Below, one piece after another: positions 1 to 10,164 of a DNA stretch of 64,000 bases (position 1 is the stretch's first letter; each line of letters starts with the position of its first letter). Where the stretch lies: NCBI GenBank assembly GCA_015680685.1, contig MNCI01034666.1, positions 269,165 to 333,164 on the forward strand, written 5' to 3'. The stretch is from Gnetum montanum (Eukaryota; Streptophyta; Gnetopsida; Gnetales; Gnetaceae). The notes under the pieces were generated by a model, which did no database searches, was not told the origin of the DNA, and was given only the letters and a program-made list of their open reading frames with translations. A program made the position numbers and the translations under genes.

Positions 1-79
1 TTTTTATAAGGTTCAAAAGGTAGGTAGGTAAGTTACAAAATATCTTGGGTGGTTATAACCACCATAGAGATAAAAAACC

Positions 80-290
80 TATGGGTGACAAGTGTCCTAC
101 TCAATTGCCAAGTGTCTTCATTCAGTTGCCAAGTGGCCTCATTTAATTGCCAAGTGGTCACCATGGAGATAAAAAGGTTGTAGTTGACACGTGTCCCATG
201 CAATTGACACGTGGCCCTTCAGTCACCAAGTGGTCACCATGGAGATAAAAAGGTTATAGTTGACAAGTGGCCTTGGTGGTGGTTATAACC
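80..290. repeat. Cluster of CCAAGTG / GACACGTG motif repeats
   Basis: A short unit of the form TTGCCAAGTG or TTGACACGTG recurs about every 20-30 bp, with a longer unit (CACCATGGAGATAAAAAGG) present twice. The related stretch in C2 is at 58850-59030. CACGTG is the G-box core bound by plant bZIP and bHLH factors (family knowledge), and the cluster lies upstream of the minus-strand TATA-like sequence, so a U3-type enhancer is a reasonable inference. Confidence 0.6.
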
Positions 291-689
291 ACCATTTCAA
301 TTGACAAGTGTTCAATTCACATGGGACTTTGAACAATTGTTGCACAAATTCCCTTTTTAAATCATAAAATATTTTATTGTTATTTACATCATAGTTGTAG
401 AGATAATAACCATGGAGTTGATGCATACATGGATGGGTTAATATATAAATATATATGTAAGTGTGTACAACCGAATGCATAAATGGAGTAGCACTCTCAC
501 GTTTTCAACACAAAGCGAGTGTCACGTTATGTAGATTGTGTAGTGGTCGTCGTAGTCTAGGTTTCTGCTTTTTCTTTTCTACTGCTACAGTTTTGCCTTG
601 GCAAACTTTTTGGTGGCCAGATCTCTTGTTTGTTCTAGATTTTAATCATTTTTGTAGCAAGGCCTGAGATGTCCTGATAACCCTTGATG

Positions 690-1690
690 GAAACTTCTTA
701 AGCAAGAAACCGGGAATTCTTCGGAGAATGAAGCTCCATTATTGTCATAACTTTCTTCCTGCTGCCACAGTGAAAAATATACTTTTCTGACCCTATGATA
801 GACCCAGAGCAACCAACTTCAAGTAAGTCCAGATCCTCAGGCCGAAGCAGCAACCCTGGATCCAAGCCGTAGAGATCGATCACACCCCAGACTACATGCT
901 CATTGTGAGCCAATACACTGCTATGCAGAAAAGAGCACAACAACCCAAAATAGTGAAACAAGAACTCTCTGCTGGAAACCCACACACGATCCTAGCAACC
1001 CATATGACACTGCACCACTCCAAACCCTACCACTGTTAATGGCTTTTGCACACCTTCAATGGCAGCCGTTGGTAGAGTGGAAGCAACCGTAACTTGGCCA
1101 TTCCTCTCATACCACAATCATCAATAGAACATGTAGAGACCTTCACCACAGGCTCATTTTCAAGCAATTCGGAGGCTGTAGAACTTCCCTTGCTGTCAGA
1201 CGTCGATGAAGCTACTGAGATTTTTTTCATGATGGGAGGGCCACAGTGTTTGACGTCTAGAATGTAGGGTGATTCGTTAAATGGTGGCACTTCATTGGCC
1301 CGAGGGGGGGAATCACTTTGGGCATCATGTACAGAAACATTGGCCAAGAAACAAAGCTCATGTTCGTTCGACCTCCTCCTCCTCCTGTTGTTGCATTGCC
1401 GTCATTTCCAAAGATCACCTTCGTGTTATTATCATGACTCCTAACCTTCCTGTTAGTAGAATCATTGTCTTGCAAGGCAGCATTCGCATTCATATTTCTT
1501 GCCATGGCTCTGGAGCTCGTCGGCTCCAAAAGCTAATCTAAAGCAATAGCTGAGAAGCTTGACATTGCTGCAGAAACGTATTTCATGAAGGGTTTGAAAG
1601 CTTCTTTTACTACATTTGCATCAACAATGTGACCTCTAAAGCCACGAAACCCTCCAAGATCCAAATTGAGCAGTAATGTCATAAAATGAA
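690..1690 (-). pseudogene. Gene-like coding fragments carried by C1, unidentified
   Basis: On the minus strand several adjoining reading frames have amino-acid composition typical of plant protein rather than of AT-rich repeat: a segment near 1690-1540 rich in Gly, Phe and Lys; one at 1529-1330 with a run of glycines; one at 1347-1036 rich in Ser, Glu and Pro; and one at 985-698 containing LYGLDPGLLLRPEDLDLLEV. They are separated by frameshifts and stops, as expected for captured exons or a retro-copy that is decaying. I do not recognise the protein. Element C2 holds a different captured gene in the same position. Confidence 0.4.
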
Positions 1691-2540
1691 AAACATAGAT
1701 TGGTCAAGGTTTTCGGGAGAATCAGAATCACAATCATAAGGCCATGGTGGTTCTTGAAAATTCTGGTATGTGTGACTCCTGTCTGCAAGAAATTAGGAGG
1801 ATTGCGCGATGTTCAGTTTATCTGCACTGCCACTCCATTAGTGGTGGTTGCCTTCCATGTTGTTTTTATTTGCTTTTTTTTAAACCAACGAAACATATCG
1901 ATATCCCTATTAATATTAGCCCTACAAATCCTATCAGGATTTTTCAAACCTAATTTAATCTTGTAAGATACTTCTGGTTCCCAACTCATCATAATATTTG
2001 TATTTACCGACATCCTACATTTGGTATCTCTTTGCATTGCTTTATTAAGAGATGAAATTTCCTTTGTTACTACAGAGGCCTTCCTTCCTTAATTGCTCCA
2101 TGCAAGGAATGCTTTAGTTGATGATGTAGACAACCAATGATGTTGCTTTGAGGACAATACTCTAGTATACCTAATCCACCTCATAGCATGTTCCAAATAA
2201 GAGTTATACAGACCTCTGGAATATCCACAAAAGAGATGAGTTGGAAGAAGGTGAACATCTTCAGTAGGGATAAGTAATGATCAAATAATTCTACAGACTT
2301 GAGCCATGTAAAATTTTCAACCTAGTGAATTTTGAGAAGCAAAATCATATGCTTATTTCCCATGCTAAGTATCAGTCCAATTGATAATCTGAAGAATTAA
2401 AATTAGGGAGAATAAATGCAGCCCATCTCATCCAATCTTTTTTTTTTTGTGAGTGACAGGAATCAATACCTTTTCAACCTACATCTTGCCATTTCAATAG
2501 TTCTATTGAAATATTTTGAAGGTTTCAATCATCTCATATC
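1691..2540. other. C1 interior without recognisable coding
   Basis: AT-rich sequence between the captured segment and the right terminus of C1. It holds short open frames on both strands but no motif I can name. It may include introns or untranslated parts of the captured gene. Confidence 0.4.
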
Positions 2541-2573
2541 TCTATTCCATGAAATGGCCAAAATGTGCCAACA

Positions 2574-2788
2574 GGTACATCAAGGCCAATCAGATGTTTA
2601 TACAACTACCATGTCCATGGGATGTACCAACTCAATCACACATTGCATAACAAGCATGGATGATACATGATCCTAGAATGAAGGAGCAGAAACTTTAGGC
2701 ACCCCTCAACAAATACAAGTTTTAGAAGCCTAATGACAAAGTGAAGCAATCAATGGGGGAGCCACCACCACCACCAAGCACTACATAG
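2574..2788 (+). pseudogene. Copy X: 3' end of ORF2
   Basis: The sequence resumes immediately after C1 with the C-terminal part of ORF2. It aligns by eye with B at about 61050-61264 and ends in the conserved acidic/proline motif (EEPPPP-type) just before the stop at 2786-2788. The rest of ORF2 and gag of this copy lie left of the window. Internal stops show that it is not functional. Confidence 0.7.
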
Positions 2789-2996
2789 GCTACATCAAGC
2801 TTTATCAAGTTTTTTTTTTTGTCAAAAGTTTCTCTTATCATGTCTTATATTCACCTTTTACACAACACCACTATGAAATTCAGTGTCATGTATATAGTCA
2901 AGTCAATCATGTAAATCTACCTCCCAAATTTTGTAAGGGACTCTATTCTCATTTTTTCTTAACTCAAGGATAAGTTTTTAGTCAATCATGGGAGTA

Positions 2997-3863
2997 TAAT
3001 AAAGTTAATTTTTGTAGGACTATGATATCATAGATTTAATATTATAGTACAAGCTATATCATCATATATGTGATATCACAAGGTGTATGCCAACCTATAA
3101 ATATAGCACTTAGGCACACGAATCTACCATAGATCTCATCCTATAGTAGTGAAACTCTTTCAGTTTATTTTCATGAATGTAGTCTTTAGCACTTAGAAGT
3201 GTATTCCCATAGTGTGATGTTGAGTGATTATACAATGTCTTTACTCAAGTGAATTGTACTTGGACACAATTCATGATCAATAATAAAGATTGATATTACT
3301 TATCATCATTGCAACATCCACTTAGTTTTCTTGCCATTTACTTAGAATAATTTTTCTTGTTTTCCCTAGTTAATCATTTACTTTACAAACACTTTCTTTT
3401 ACATGTTAAAAGTAAGTAGTATGGATACGACTGGTTTCAAGTGCTAAGTGTAGTTATATGATAATCAAGTAGTGTTATCACTTGGTATGACTAGTAGTGG
3501 TACACTTAGTAACCCCAGTGATGACTGCATGAGTCTAAGGCATGTACAATAGACCAAGATCAAATATTCATTACCTTAGGATAGAATAGATTTCTTTACT
3601 ATTTTACTTAGACTTAGAAACTATCTCCATTTCATCATCTTCACTAGGAGTAGCAATGTCTTAGCAACATCAATTATCATATACCTCATGATGAGCTAAA
3701 TCATACACATCAATTTCACTAACTCCACATGAAAAGACAATGGTCTCAAACCTAAAACAATTACTAGCATATTCACATTGCCTTGTTCATAGATTATGAT
3801 CTAGTCATGCATGAATGCCTGTGACTTGTATGGTTGGGTGTTGGATTGCTCCACTACTCATCA
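2997..3863 (+). repeat. 3' LTR of copy X (gag family)
   Basis: It follows a polypurine tract (CATGGGAGTA, 2987-2996) and ends CTACTCATCA at 3863, matching the LTR end of the other copies. Degenerate GATATC palindromes occupy about 3025-3085, and a TATA box (TATAAATA) is at 3096-3103. The start is TAATAA where other copies have TGATGA. No primer site follows, so this is the outer end of the element. About 867 bp, the family's usual length. Confidence 0.75.
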
Positions 3864-5031
3864 ATGTGCATGTTTAGGAAAAATCCAAGTTAATTATAGG
3901 ATGGACATTCATCTTCTTTTGGGACATTCCATCTAAATTCATAGCCAATGCAAAGTTGTTATTCAAGCTTTAAACAAAATGTCCCAAATATTTGTTAAGA
4001 AAAAAATAAAAATGGTCCTAATCATTTTTTACCACTCGAGTTGAATCCTAGTTATTAAGAAAAGTTTGGGAATGTTGGATTACATAAGCAGCAACCTCAC
4101 TTTCTTCCATATTATTTATTACTTCACATTAAGAATTGGTATGACTGCACATGCTTTCATCTCAAGACACTCTTGCATACTCTTGCTGTTATCACTAGAT
4201 TAAGGTTGATTATTTTCTCTAGGATCTCTACCATTACTACAAATATGTTCTCTCAATTTTTGAAATGCATGTGCTTTTCTTAATTCATTTTCATTAATTT
4301 ACATCTCTTTCCTAAGGCTTTTTGTTTTATGTGCCCTTGCTATTATGCATATTATGTAGATCAAATATTTGTAATATCATTCCCTACACATTTTATCTAT
4401 TGAATGTTGATTGCTTAATTACTTTAAGAAGCTTTAGATTTTCTCTAAGGGAAAAATTCAATTTTTACTATGAAGCCTTGAGGGATTTATGCCTTGGTAA
4501 ATTCTAAGATATTTCCAAGTATTTGTGAGTTTTCTTTAAGGGGTATTTGATCTATCTTGCATGACCATCATTGCTATTATCTCAAGGGACTTATTGTGAA
4601 GCCTTAAGTGATTCCAATATGTCTTACAAGAGCATCATCATTCTTGATCTTATAACAATTTTTGGAATCTTGAGGGATACTAAGCTTGAAAATTTTGTTC
4701 ATCTTATGGGGAGTATGTGGCATATGATAATCTACTACCATGGTTTCCTCTACTACTTTTTTTTCTTTTCCTTTTTCTTTTCTTATTTTTTATGTTATGA
4801 ACTTGAACATGCACATTGGTGACTAAGTTTTAGTTCTTATTTTCTAACATTTAAAGTTTTATTTTTCAGCATTTTATTTTAAGGCTACATGTTTTATTAA
4901 AACTTATTTAACCACCCCTATTCTTCTAAGTTCATTATTTCATAAATTCTTCAAGTAATTTTCTTTCTTTTTTATTTCAAATTGATATTATTTGACATTT
5001 TATGCTTCATCTACATTTATGGATAGATGGT
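3864..5031. other. Anonymous AT-rich DNA between X and D
   Basis: I see no gene, LTR or primer site here. The stretch has pyrimidine-rich tracts (around 4760-4800) and small open frames without family features. It separates the outer end of X from a 5'-truncated copy of the same family (D). Confidence 0.5.
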
Positions 5032-5285
5032 TTGTACTTGGTTTAAATCTTGGACAAAAGGGCTCATGATTACTTAACCATTAATAACACACAAGGGTTC
5101 ATTATGGCTTTGGTAAGACACCTCATGTCCCAATTTCTACAATCCTTCCTATAGTCCATCTTACCTTGCTATCCATGTGATCCTAATTGTTATCTCAAAT
5201 TGGTGGTTTCAACATGTGTGTTTTTTTTTCACCAATATAAGTTGCATTCAACCCCTTTAGTATCTATAGAAATATTTAGGTGTGG

Positions 5286-5340
5286 TTACACAAGGGCATC
5301 ATAGGCTGGAGTCTACTTTGAGGAGGACCCACTTGTGTAA
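5286..5340 (+). other. Conserved intergenic RNA hairpin (copy D)
   Basis: Arms TTACACAAG (5286-5294) and CTTGTGTAA (5332-5340) are perfectly complementary. Between them AGGCT...AGTCT can form a small inner hairpin with one G-U pair, followed by a conserved purine-rich stretch. Equivalent hairpins occur in G, B, E and F, with paired changes in the arms. Confidence 0.6.
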
Positions 5341-5635
5341 CTTTTGTGACTTATACTTGTGTGCACAACCATATCATTCTTCATCTTCCAAGCACTTCAT
5401 TATTAAATTTCATACTTTCCCTTATCAAGTAAATTGATATATTCCACAACATCAATTTAACCCCCTTTTTCTTACATCTTCCATATATTTTAACATTGAA
5501 AACTCCACCTTCTAATGCTTCTGGTGCCTAAAACTGATTTTCTACTTCCCCTAAACCTATGGACCTAACCTCAACCCTTCCACCCAATCACAAAGCTTTG
5601 TTTCTTATGCTCAGTACCCTCATTAGATGCACATC

Positions 5636-5720
5636 CATGGACCCTGATATCAAGTACCAGATATTGCATGGGATGTGACATCAAATACCTGATATTAGGT
5701 TGCAGAAAACCTATATATAT
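5636..5720 (+). promoter_or_regulatory. Internal promoter of D upstream of ORF2
   Basis: Two decayed palindromic repeats (GATATC, AGATATTGCA, TGATATTAGG) lie just upstream of a TATA run (TATATATAT, 5712-5720). The LTRs have the same order: palindromes, then TATA ~20-40 bp downstream. A transcript starting here would skip gag and begin with the ORF2 leader. Promoter activity is inferred. Confidence 0.5.
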
Positions 5721-5911
5721 GAACCCCATGGTACCCAAACTTCATTCTCATCATTTGTAGCTAGGGGAGTTTTTCAAATTTTCTCTTATGACTTTGCGCT
5801 CTGTGCAACCAACTACAACTTGTGATATTTGTCTCTACTACTCCGATTTCCCTACCATTTGAACTTGTTTGAATCCAAGGTATCCAAATTAGTCATGGGA
5901 GGAATGCTTAT

Positions 5912-6271
5912 GTAAGAAACTTGTGCTAATTTTTTGAAATTTGCTATCACCCAAAGGATATTATAAGCTTAAGAATGTTAAAAACCTTCAATGTTATAAC
6001 AAAAAATCAATTGCATTAACACCAAAAACCTTAATTTTTCCACCCAAGGGACCATAACCATCATAACAAGCCATACATAAGGAAAAAGGAACCAACTATG
6101 TAAGGTCATAGAAGAAGATAGACACTTTTTGGGCATTTTTCTAAACATTTTTCTAACTCTGCAATCATACAAACTAAAGAACCTAAGGAAACTAAGGTAA
6201 TGAGTAAAGTATAAACCTATTGATGATAAAGAACACAACCTTAGTAACACCTAATCTTTGCTTGATTGCAG
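5912..6271 (+). other. Possible intron in the ORF2 leader (copy D)
   Basis: A plant-like donor (TATGTAAGAA, GT at 5912) and an acceptor (TTGCTTGATTGCAG, ending 6271) bracket about 360 bp rich in A and T. In G the corresponding donor (GCGTAAGAAA) and acceptor (GATTGTAG, ending 14686) are kept, and the first conserved ORF2 leader codons follow directly. B has lost the donor. Splicing is inferred from the signals only. Confidence 0.35.
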
Positions 6272-8993
6272 ATAGCCCAAAAAAGAGGGGCATAAGGAGA
6301 ACCTTCATAGTGAACAACTAAGCACCCATGAGGTGGTTGAGGCCAGCAAGGTAAGCAAGTAGAGCATGAGGAGCAGGAGAACTAATTCTTTAGCATTCAT
6401 CAACAAGCTCTTATTATTGGGCAATCGGTCCAAGGAGATGCCACAGAACCCCAAGCTACTACGTAAAGACAACATCTCACATTGCCTTGAAGAAATTTAA
6501 GAAAAATCCATGTTGACCACAATCATTATGGAGATGAACTTTGGCTCATTTATGGAGTTTTCTTGAGAAGCGTTTTAGATGCAACTTTGAGTGTCACCTT
6601 TGTGGCCTATTCTTTCAAATAGCAATGAGTGGTATTTTGGTTAAACATATCAATTCTAGCACAACAAAGATGAAGGCACCATTGTCAACATTTGTAGAGT
6701 CAATATCTCATTCTTGATCAAAGCAATTGCAAAAGCTCTTGATCTGCCAAATGAGGGGGCTAAGTTATCCCATTTGTCTATACTATTTGACCCTAACACT
6801 ACAAAGTTGTGGCTGAGGTGGGCATATAGCAAGGATAACAAAGCATATCATGAATTAACTTTGGATGAGAGGACCTATTTCAAGACAAGGACATATCACC
6901 TCTACACTCCAAAAGGGCTCAATAGGATCTCTATGTATGTAGCCAATGGAAGTGCCATACTAATGGGTAAATACATGGCTAACCTTCCCCAATCATGCTG
7001 CATAGAAATTTAGAGGTGGTTTGAAGAGAAGTAGGTAAGGAATCCAATACTTCCATTTCCTTGCCTCATCTGGAAGCCATGTAAGTGTGTTGGAATCCTA
7101 GGGTACACAAATGACATCCCCAAGAAGGCTCATAATGCTTTCTTCATCGAATTACTTAAACTGGTAACACCAAGGAAAGACCTTGCTGAAGAAGCAAAAT
7201 TGGAGAAGGAAGTCGAACCTTAGAAATAAGTTGAGTAAGAGCTTGAACAACATTGCGAGCTGTAAGTTCCACCTCTATTGCCATAAGACCACAAGCTAGT
7301 AATGAGCTATTTGCAGAAAATTATCAAAACACTGAGTTGGTAAAGCAAGGAGGAATCTAGCCTCTTTAGAGTATCAATAATGTTGTGCAGCCCACTGTTT
7401 TAGTGGTTCCAACAAGGGGGAAGATCTCACTGCAATTAAGAGGTAAATCCTAGTGGTCTAGATAAATATCTAGTAATGTCACATCCTTCCAAGTGATGCT
7501 TAAAATGGAGGAAGGTGCCATGGTAGTGGTAATGCAGCATTAGGATGTAGAAGGTGCAACAAAAGTAATAATAGATTACATCAAAGAATCATTTAATGTT
7601 CCTATTGTATCCCTAGTAGATCTAACTGGGACTAGAGATGCACATATGCTCACTAGGACTTCAATGACTCCTGCAACACATGAGGATGTGTTAGACTAAC
7701 TACTACAAATAGGGCAAGTGATGAACACCTTATTTGATATCCCCAGTGATGTCACTATAACCCAATCAGACCTCATCACCACCAAGGAAAAGTTGGTCAT
7801 GGCTAAGGTTAGGGCAAAACATGCAGAAGCAGAGGTGCAACATTTGCAACAAGAGTTGGCCATCCTGAGAGCTAAACAATGGAAATCTTCCTGATTTATT
7901 GTGCTTAACCAGCTAGAGCAATTTAGAATAGAGAAACTAATCAAGTTGACCAAGGAGAATGAACTTGTAGAGCAAGAAAAGGAGAAGGTAGTTTGGAATG
8001 CCTCTACTACTAATGCATAGTCTTATGCTCATAGAAAGGCATTGAATACAATGCAAAAAGAGAATAAATAGCTTACTAAAGAGAACTCATGGTTGATCAC
8101 TATTGAAAAACAAAAGAATGTTCTAGAAGAAAGTGTCCATTAGTTAAGAGAACAACTAATGAGGCTTAACTAGGATATCAACAAACTAGCTTGAGAAAAT
8201 AGAATCCTATTGATAAATAAGGTCTACGCCATTCGACAAAAGTCCAAAATTGAAATAACCATGTGGCAACATGAGGTCAAGAAACATGAGAAGTTGAAAG
8301 AAAACTTCCATGACCAGGTAGGCATGTACAAGCAAATAAACAAAAAAGAAATCCAAATGACCAAAGCTTGCATTGGGTCCATGTCAACATAAAATCCTAA
8401 TCGGCAGCTAATTCTAGATAGCTATGCACTGGTCCATTAAGCGAAAGTAAAAGATACATACTTGTAGATTGAAGATTTGATGAAATACATGGCATTAGCT
8501 AACCTCAGATATGTCAACCTTGCCATGTTAATAGTAAGTCGACCTAGAAGCAAGTTGGAGAAATAGGTAGCAACCACTTATGTGTTATATGAAAAAGAGT
8601 TTGTAGACCAAAAATTCACACTACAAAAATTTCACGTTGTAAACTTAGAACTTCAAGTGGTTAAAACCCACTACCATAGATAAAAGGATGTAACTTTAGA
8701 CCTAGCCAAGAGACTTAGATTATCATGAATTCAAAGAAAAGGTTAGGGCATTCAAAGAAGAGCGATGGTAGTTTGCAGCCTAGTATGTGATGGCCAACAA
8801 AATGTTTCCACAACTACCATGCCTTTGGAACATACCAATGCCAACACACATCAGTTCAACAGCCTAGATGGTATAAGATCCATGGATGGAAAAAGAAAAG
8901 TTGTAGGTGCTCCTCAACTATTACCAATCTCTAAAGCCTAGAAATAAAGGGGAGCCACTGATGGAGGAGCCACCACCTCCGGGAACTACATGA
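6272..8993 (+). pseudogene. Copy D ORF2: plant transposon-type domain plus coiled coil
   Basis: The best-preserved N-terminal part is at about 6714-7013, with an ALDLPNEGAKL-type segment, a YHLYTPKGLNRISMYVA-type segment and an MGKYMANL-type segment. These match ORF2 of A and B. The family order is an N-terminal globular domain, a linker with LPFPCLI, an acidic/Gln-Pro stretch, then a long Glu/Lys/Leu coiled coil (about 7500-8400) and a C-terminus with the sequence MEEPPPPG before the stop at 8991-8993. The N-terminal domain resembles the 'putative plant transposon protein' domain of Athila/Tat-type elements; that is from memory of its pattern. Many stops: not functional. Confidence 0.65.
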
Positions 8994-9170
8994 GCTTCCT
9001 TGATTTTGTGTCTTGTAGTATTGTATCCAATTTTTTGTGAAACACCACTATGACATGTAAGAGTCCATTTTTTTTTATTGTTTGAGCTAGTCATTAATTC
9101 CATACCTTCCCAACATTTTGTAAATAACTTGTTCTTCATTTTGTTTAACTCAAGGATGAGTTTTTATTTA

Positions 9171-9182
9171 GTCATGGGGGTA
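9171..9182 (+). other. Polypurine tract before central LTR
   Basis: The run CATGGGGGTA directly precedes the LTR start TGATGA at 9183. The same GGGGGTA / LTR junction occurs in G, B and (on the minus strand) A, E. It would prime plus-strand DNA synthesis. Confidence 0.7.
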
Positions 9183-10040
9183 TGATGAATCATGATTATG
9201 TCAATCCTAATATTAGATATCTAATATCAAGGCTCTAATATCAAATACATAATATCGGGTCCCAAGAAACGATGTCAAATATCCAATATCATCTCCATCA
9301 TGTTAGCCTATAAATAAAACACTTGGGTGCATAGTTGGGATATACTTTTAGTTTCATTTTTCAGTTAGATTTTTCATAGATTCTTGATTTCTAGTTCTAT
9401 TTTTCCTAGTGCATGCCCACAATGTGATGTTTGTGATTATATAGCATTCTTATTCAAGTGTGACATGCTTAGACATGTTACATGACTGAAAATAAAGATC
9501 GAGATTACTTCCATCATTGCAGCATCCACTTAGATTATTATTGCTTTTAATTGTTTAATTATTTACTATTTTCTTTAGTTAATATTTCCATCTATTTCCC
9601 TTTACGATTCATGTCATTAAGAAAAATGAGTATGGCCAATCATGAGCACTTAAGTGTAAGTAATTGGTAATCCAGTAGTGTATTATTTGGCAATTCCAGT
9701 TATGGTTATATGAACTCCAAGGTGTGTGCAAACAATTAGGAATGGATACTCAACACAAATAGGCTAGTTTAGGTTTTACTTTTCATTGTTCATTATCTTA
9801 ATTAATTTGTCTCTTTATTGTCATTAGGAGTAGCATAGGATTAGACAACATCATATACCTTACTTTGGACTAAACCATACATGACAAAGCTACCACTAGT
9901 CCAAGTGGGAAGATAATGAACTATGATCAAGGCATAATGATCTAGATACACAACTAGTCCCATCCATAGAATTCAACTAGATCATGTGTGAATGCTTGTG
10001 ATTCGTATGGTTGGGCATAGGGGTACCTCACCACTCATCA
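9183..10040 (+). repeat. Central LTR shared by D and G
   Basis: About 858 bp, starting TGATGA and ending CCACTCATCA. Palindromic units (GATATC, AATATC) fill about 9214-9290, followed by TATAAATA at 9309-9316. The end of the LTR abuts a tRNA-Asp-like primer site. It aligns over its length with the LTRs of A, B, E, F and X. Confidence 0.8.
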
Positions 10041-10060
10041 TTGGCGCTATTGTTGGGGAT
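10041..10060 (+). other. Primer binding site of G, tRNA-Asp type
   Basis: TTGGCGCTATTGTTGGGGAT follows the LTR at once. It resembles the complement of the plant tRNA-Asp 3' end (TGGCGCCGTTGCCGGGGA) with a few changes. Athila and some Tat lineage gypsy elements use tRNA-Asp (family knowledge), which supports a Ty3-gypsy origin of this family. Confidence 0.7.
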
Positions 10061-10164
10061 GGTGCTAGTTATCTAGATTAGTATATTATACACAATCACT
10101 ACAAATGCATTAACAATATATCTTTCAGGAAATATTAAATCGCACACATCATAAACCAACAACA

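Larger units (their letters stand above)
1..2573 (-). mobile_element. Gene-capturing terminal-repeat element C1 (left end outside window)
   Basis: The right end reads GGCCAAAATGTGCCAACA and then resumes the ORF2 sequence of a gag-family element, so this is an insertion. The last ~28 bp match the right end of element C2 at 60739-60766, and positions 1-290 match 58781-59030. The middle parts of the two elements are unrelated to each other. A TATA-like sequence at the extreme left (TTTTTATAAGG, read on the minus strand) sits where C2 has its TATAAAAAGG, so transcription would run leftwards. The TG...CA ends fit a long solo LTR on the minus strand; a Pack-type DNA transposon is the alternative. 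The left boundary and target repeat lie outside the window. Confidence 0.6.

Noticed and set aside
461-667. 68-codon frame in C1
   Set aside because: It lies in the non-conserved part of C1 with no recognisable motif and no counterpart in C2.
5978-6250. 90-codon minus-strand frame in copy D
   Set aside because: It lies entirely within the putative intron of the ORF2 leader, antisense to it, and the matching region of G does not keep the frame.
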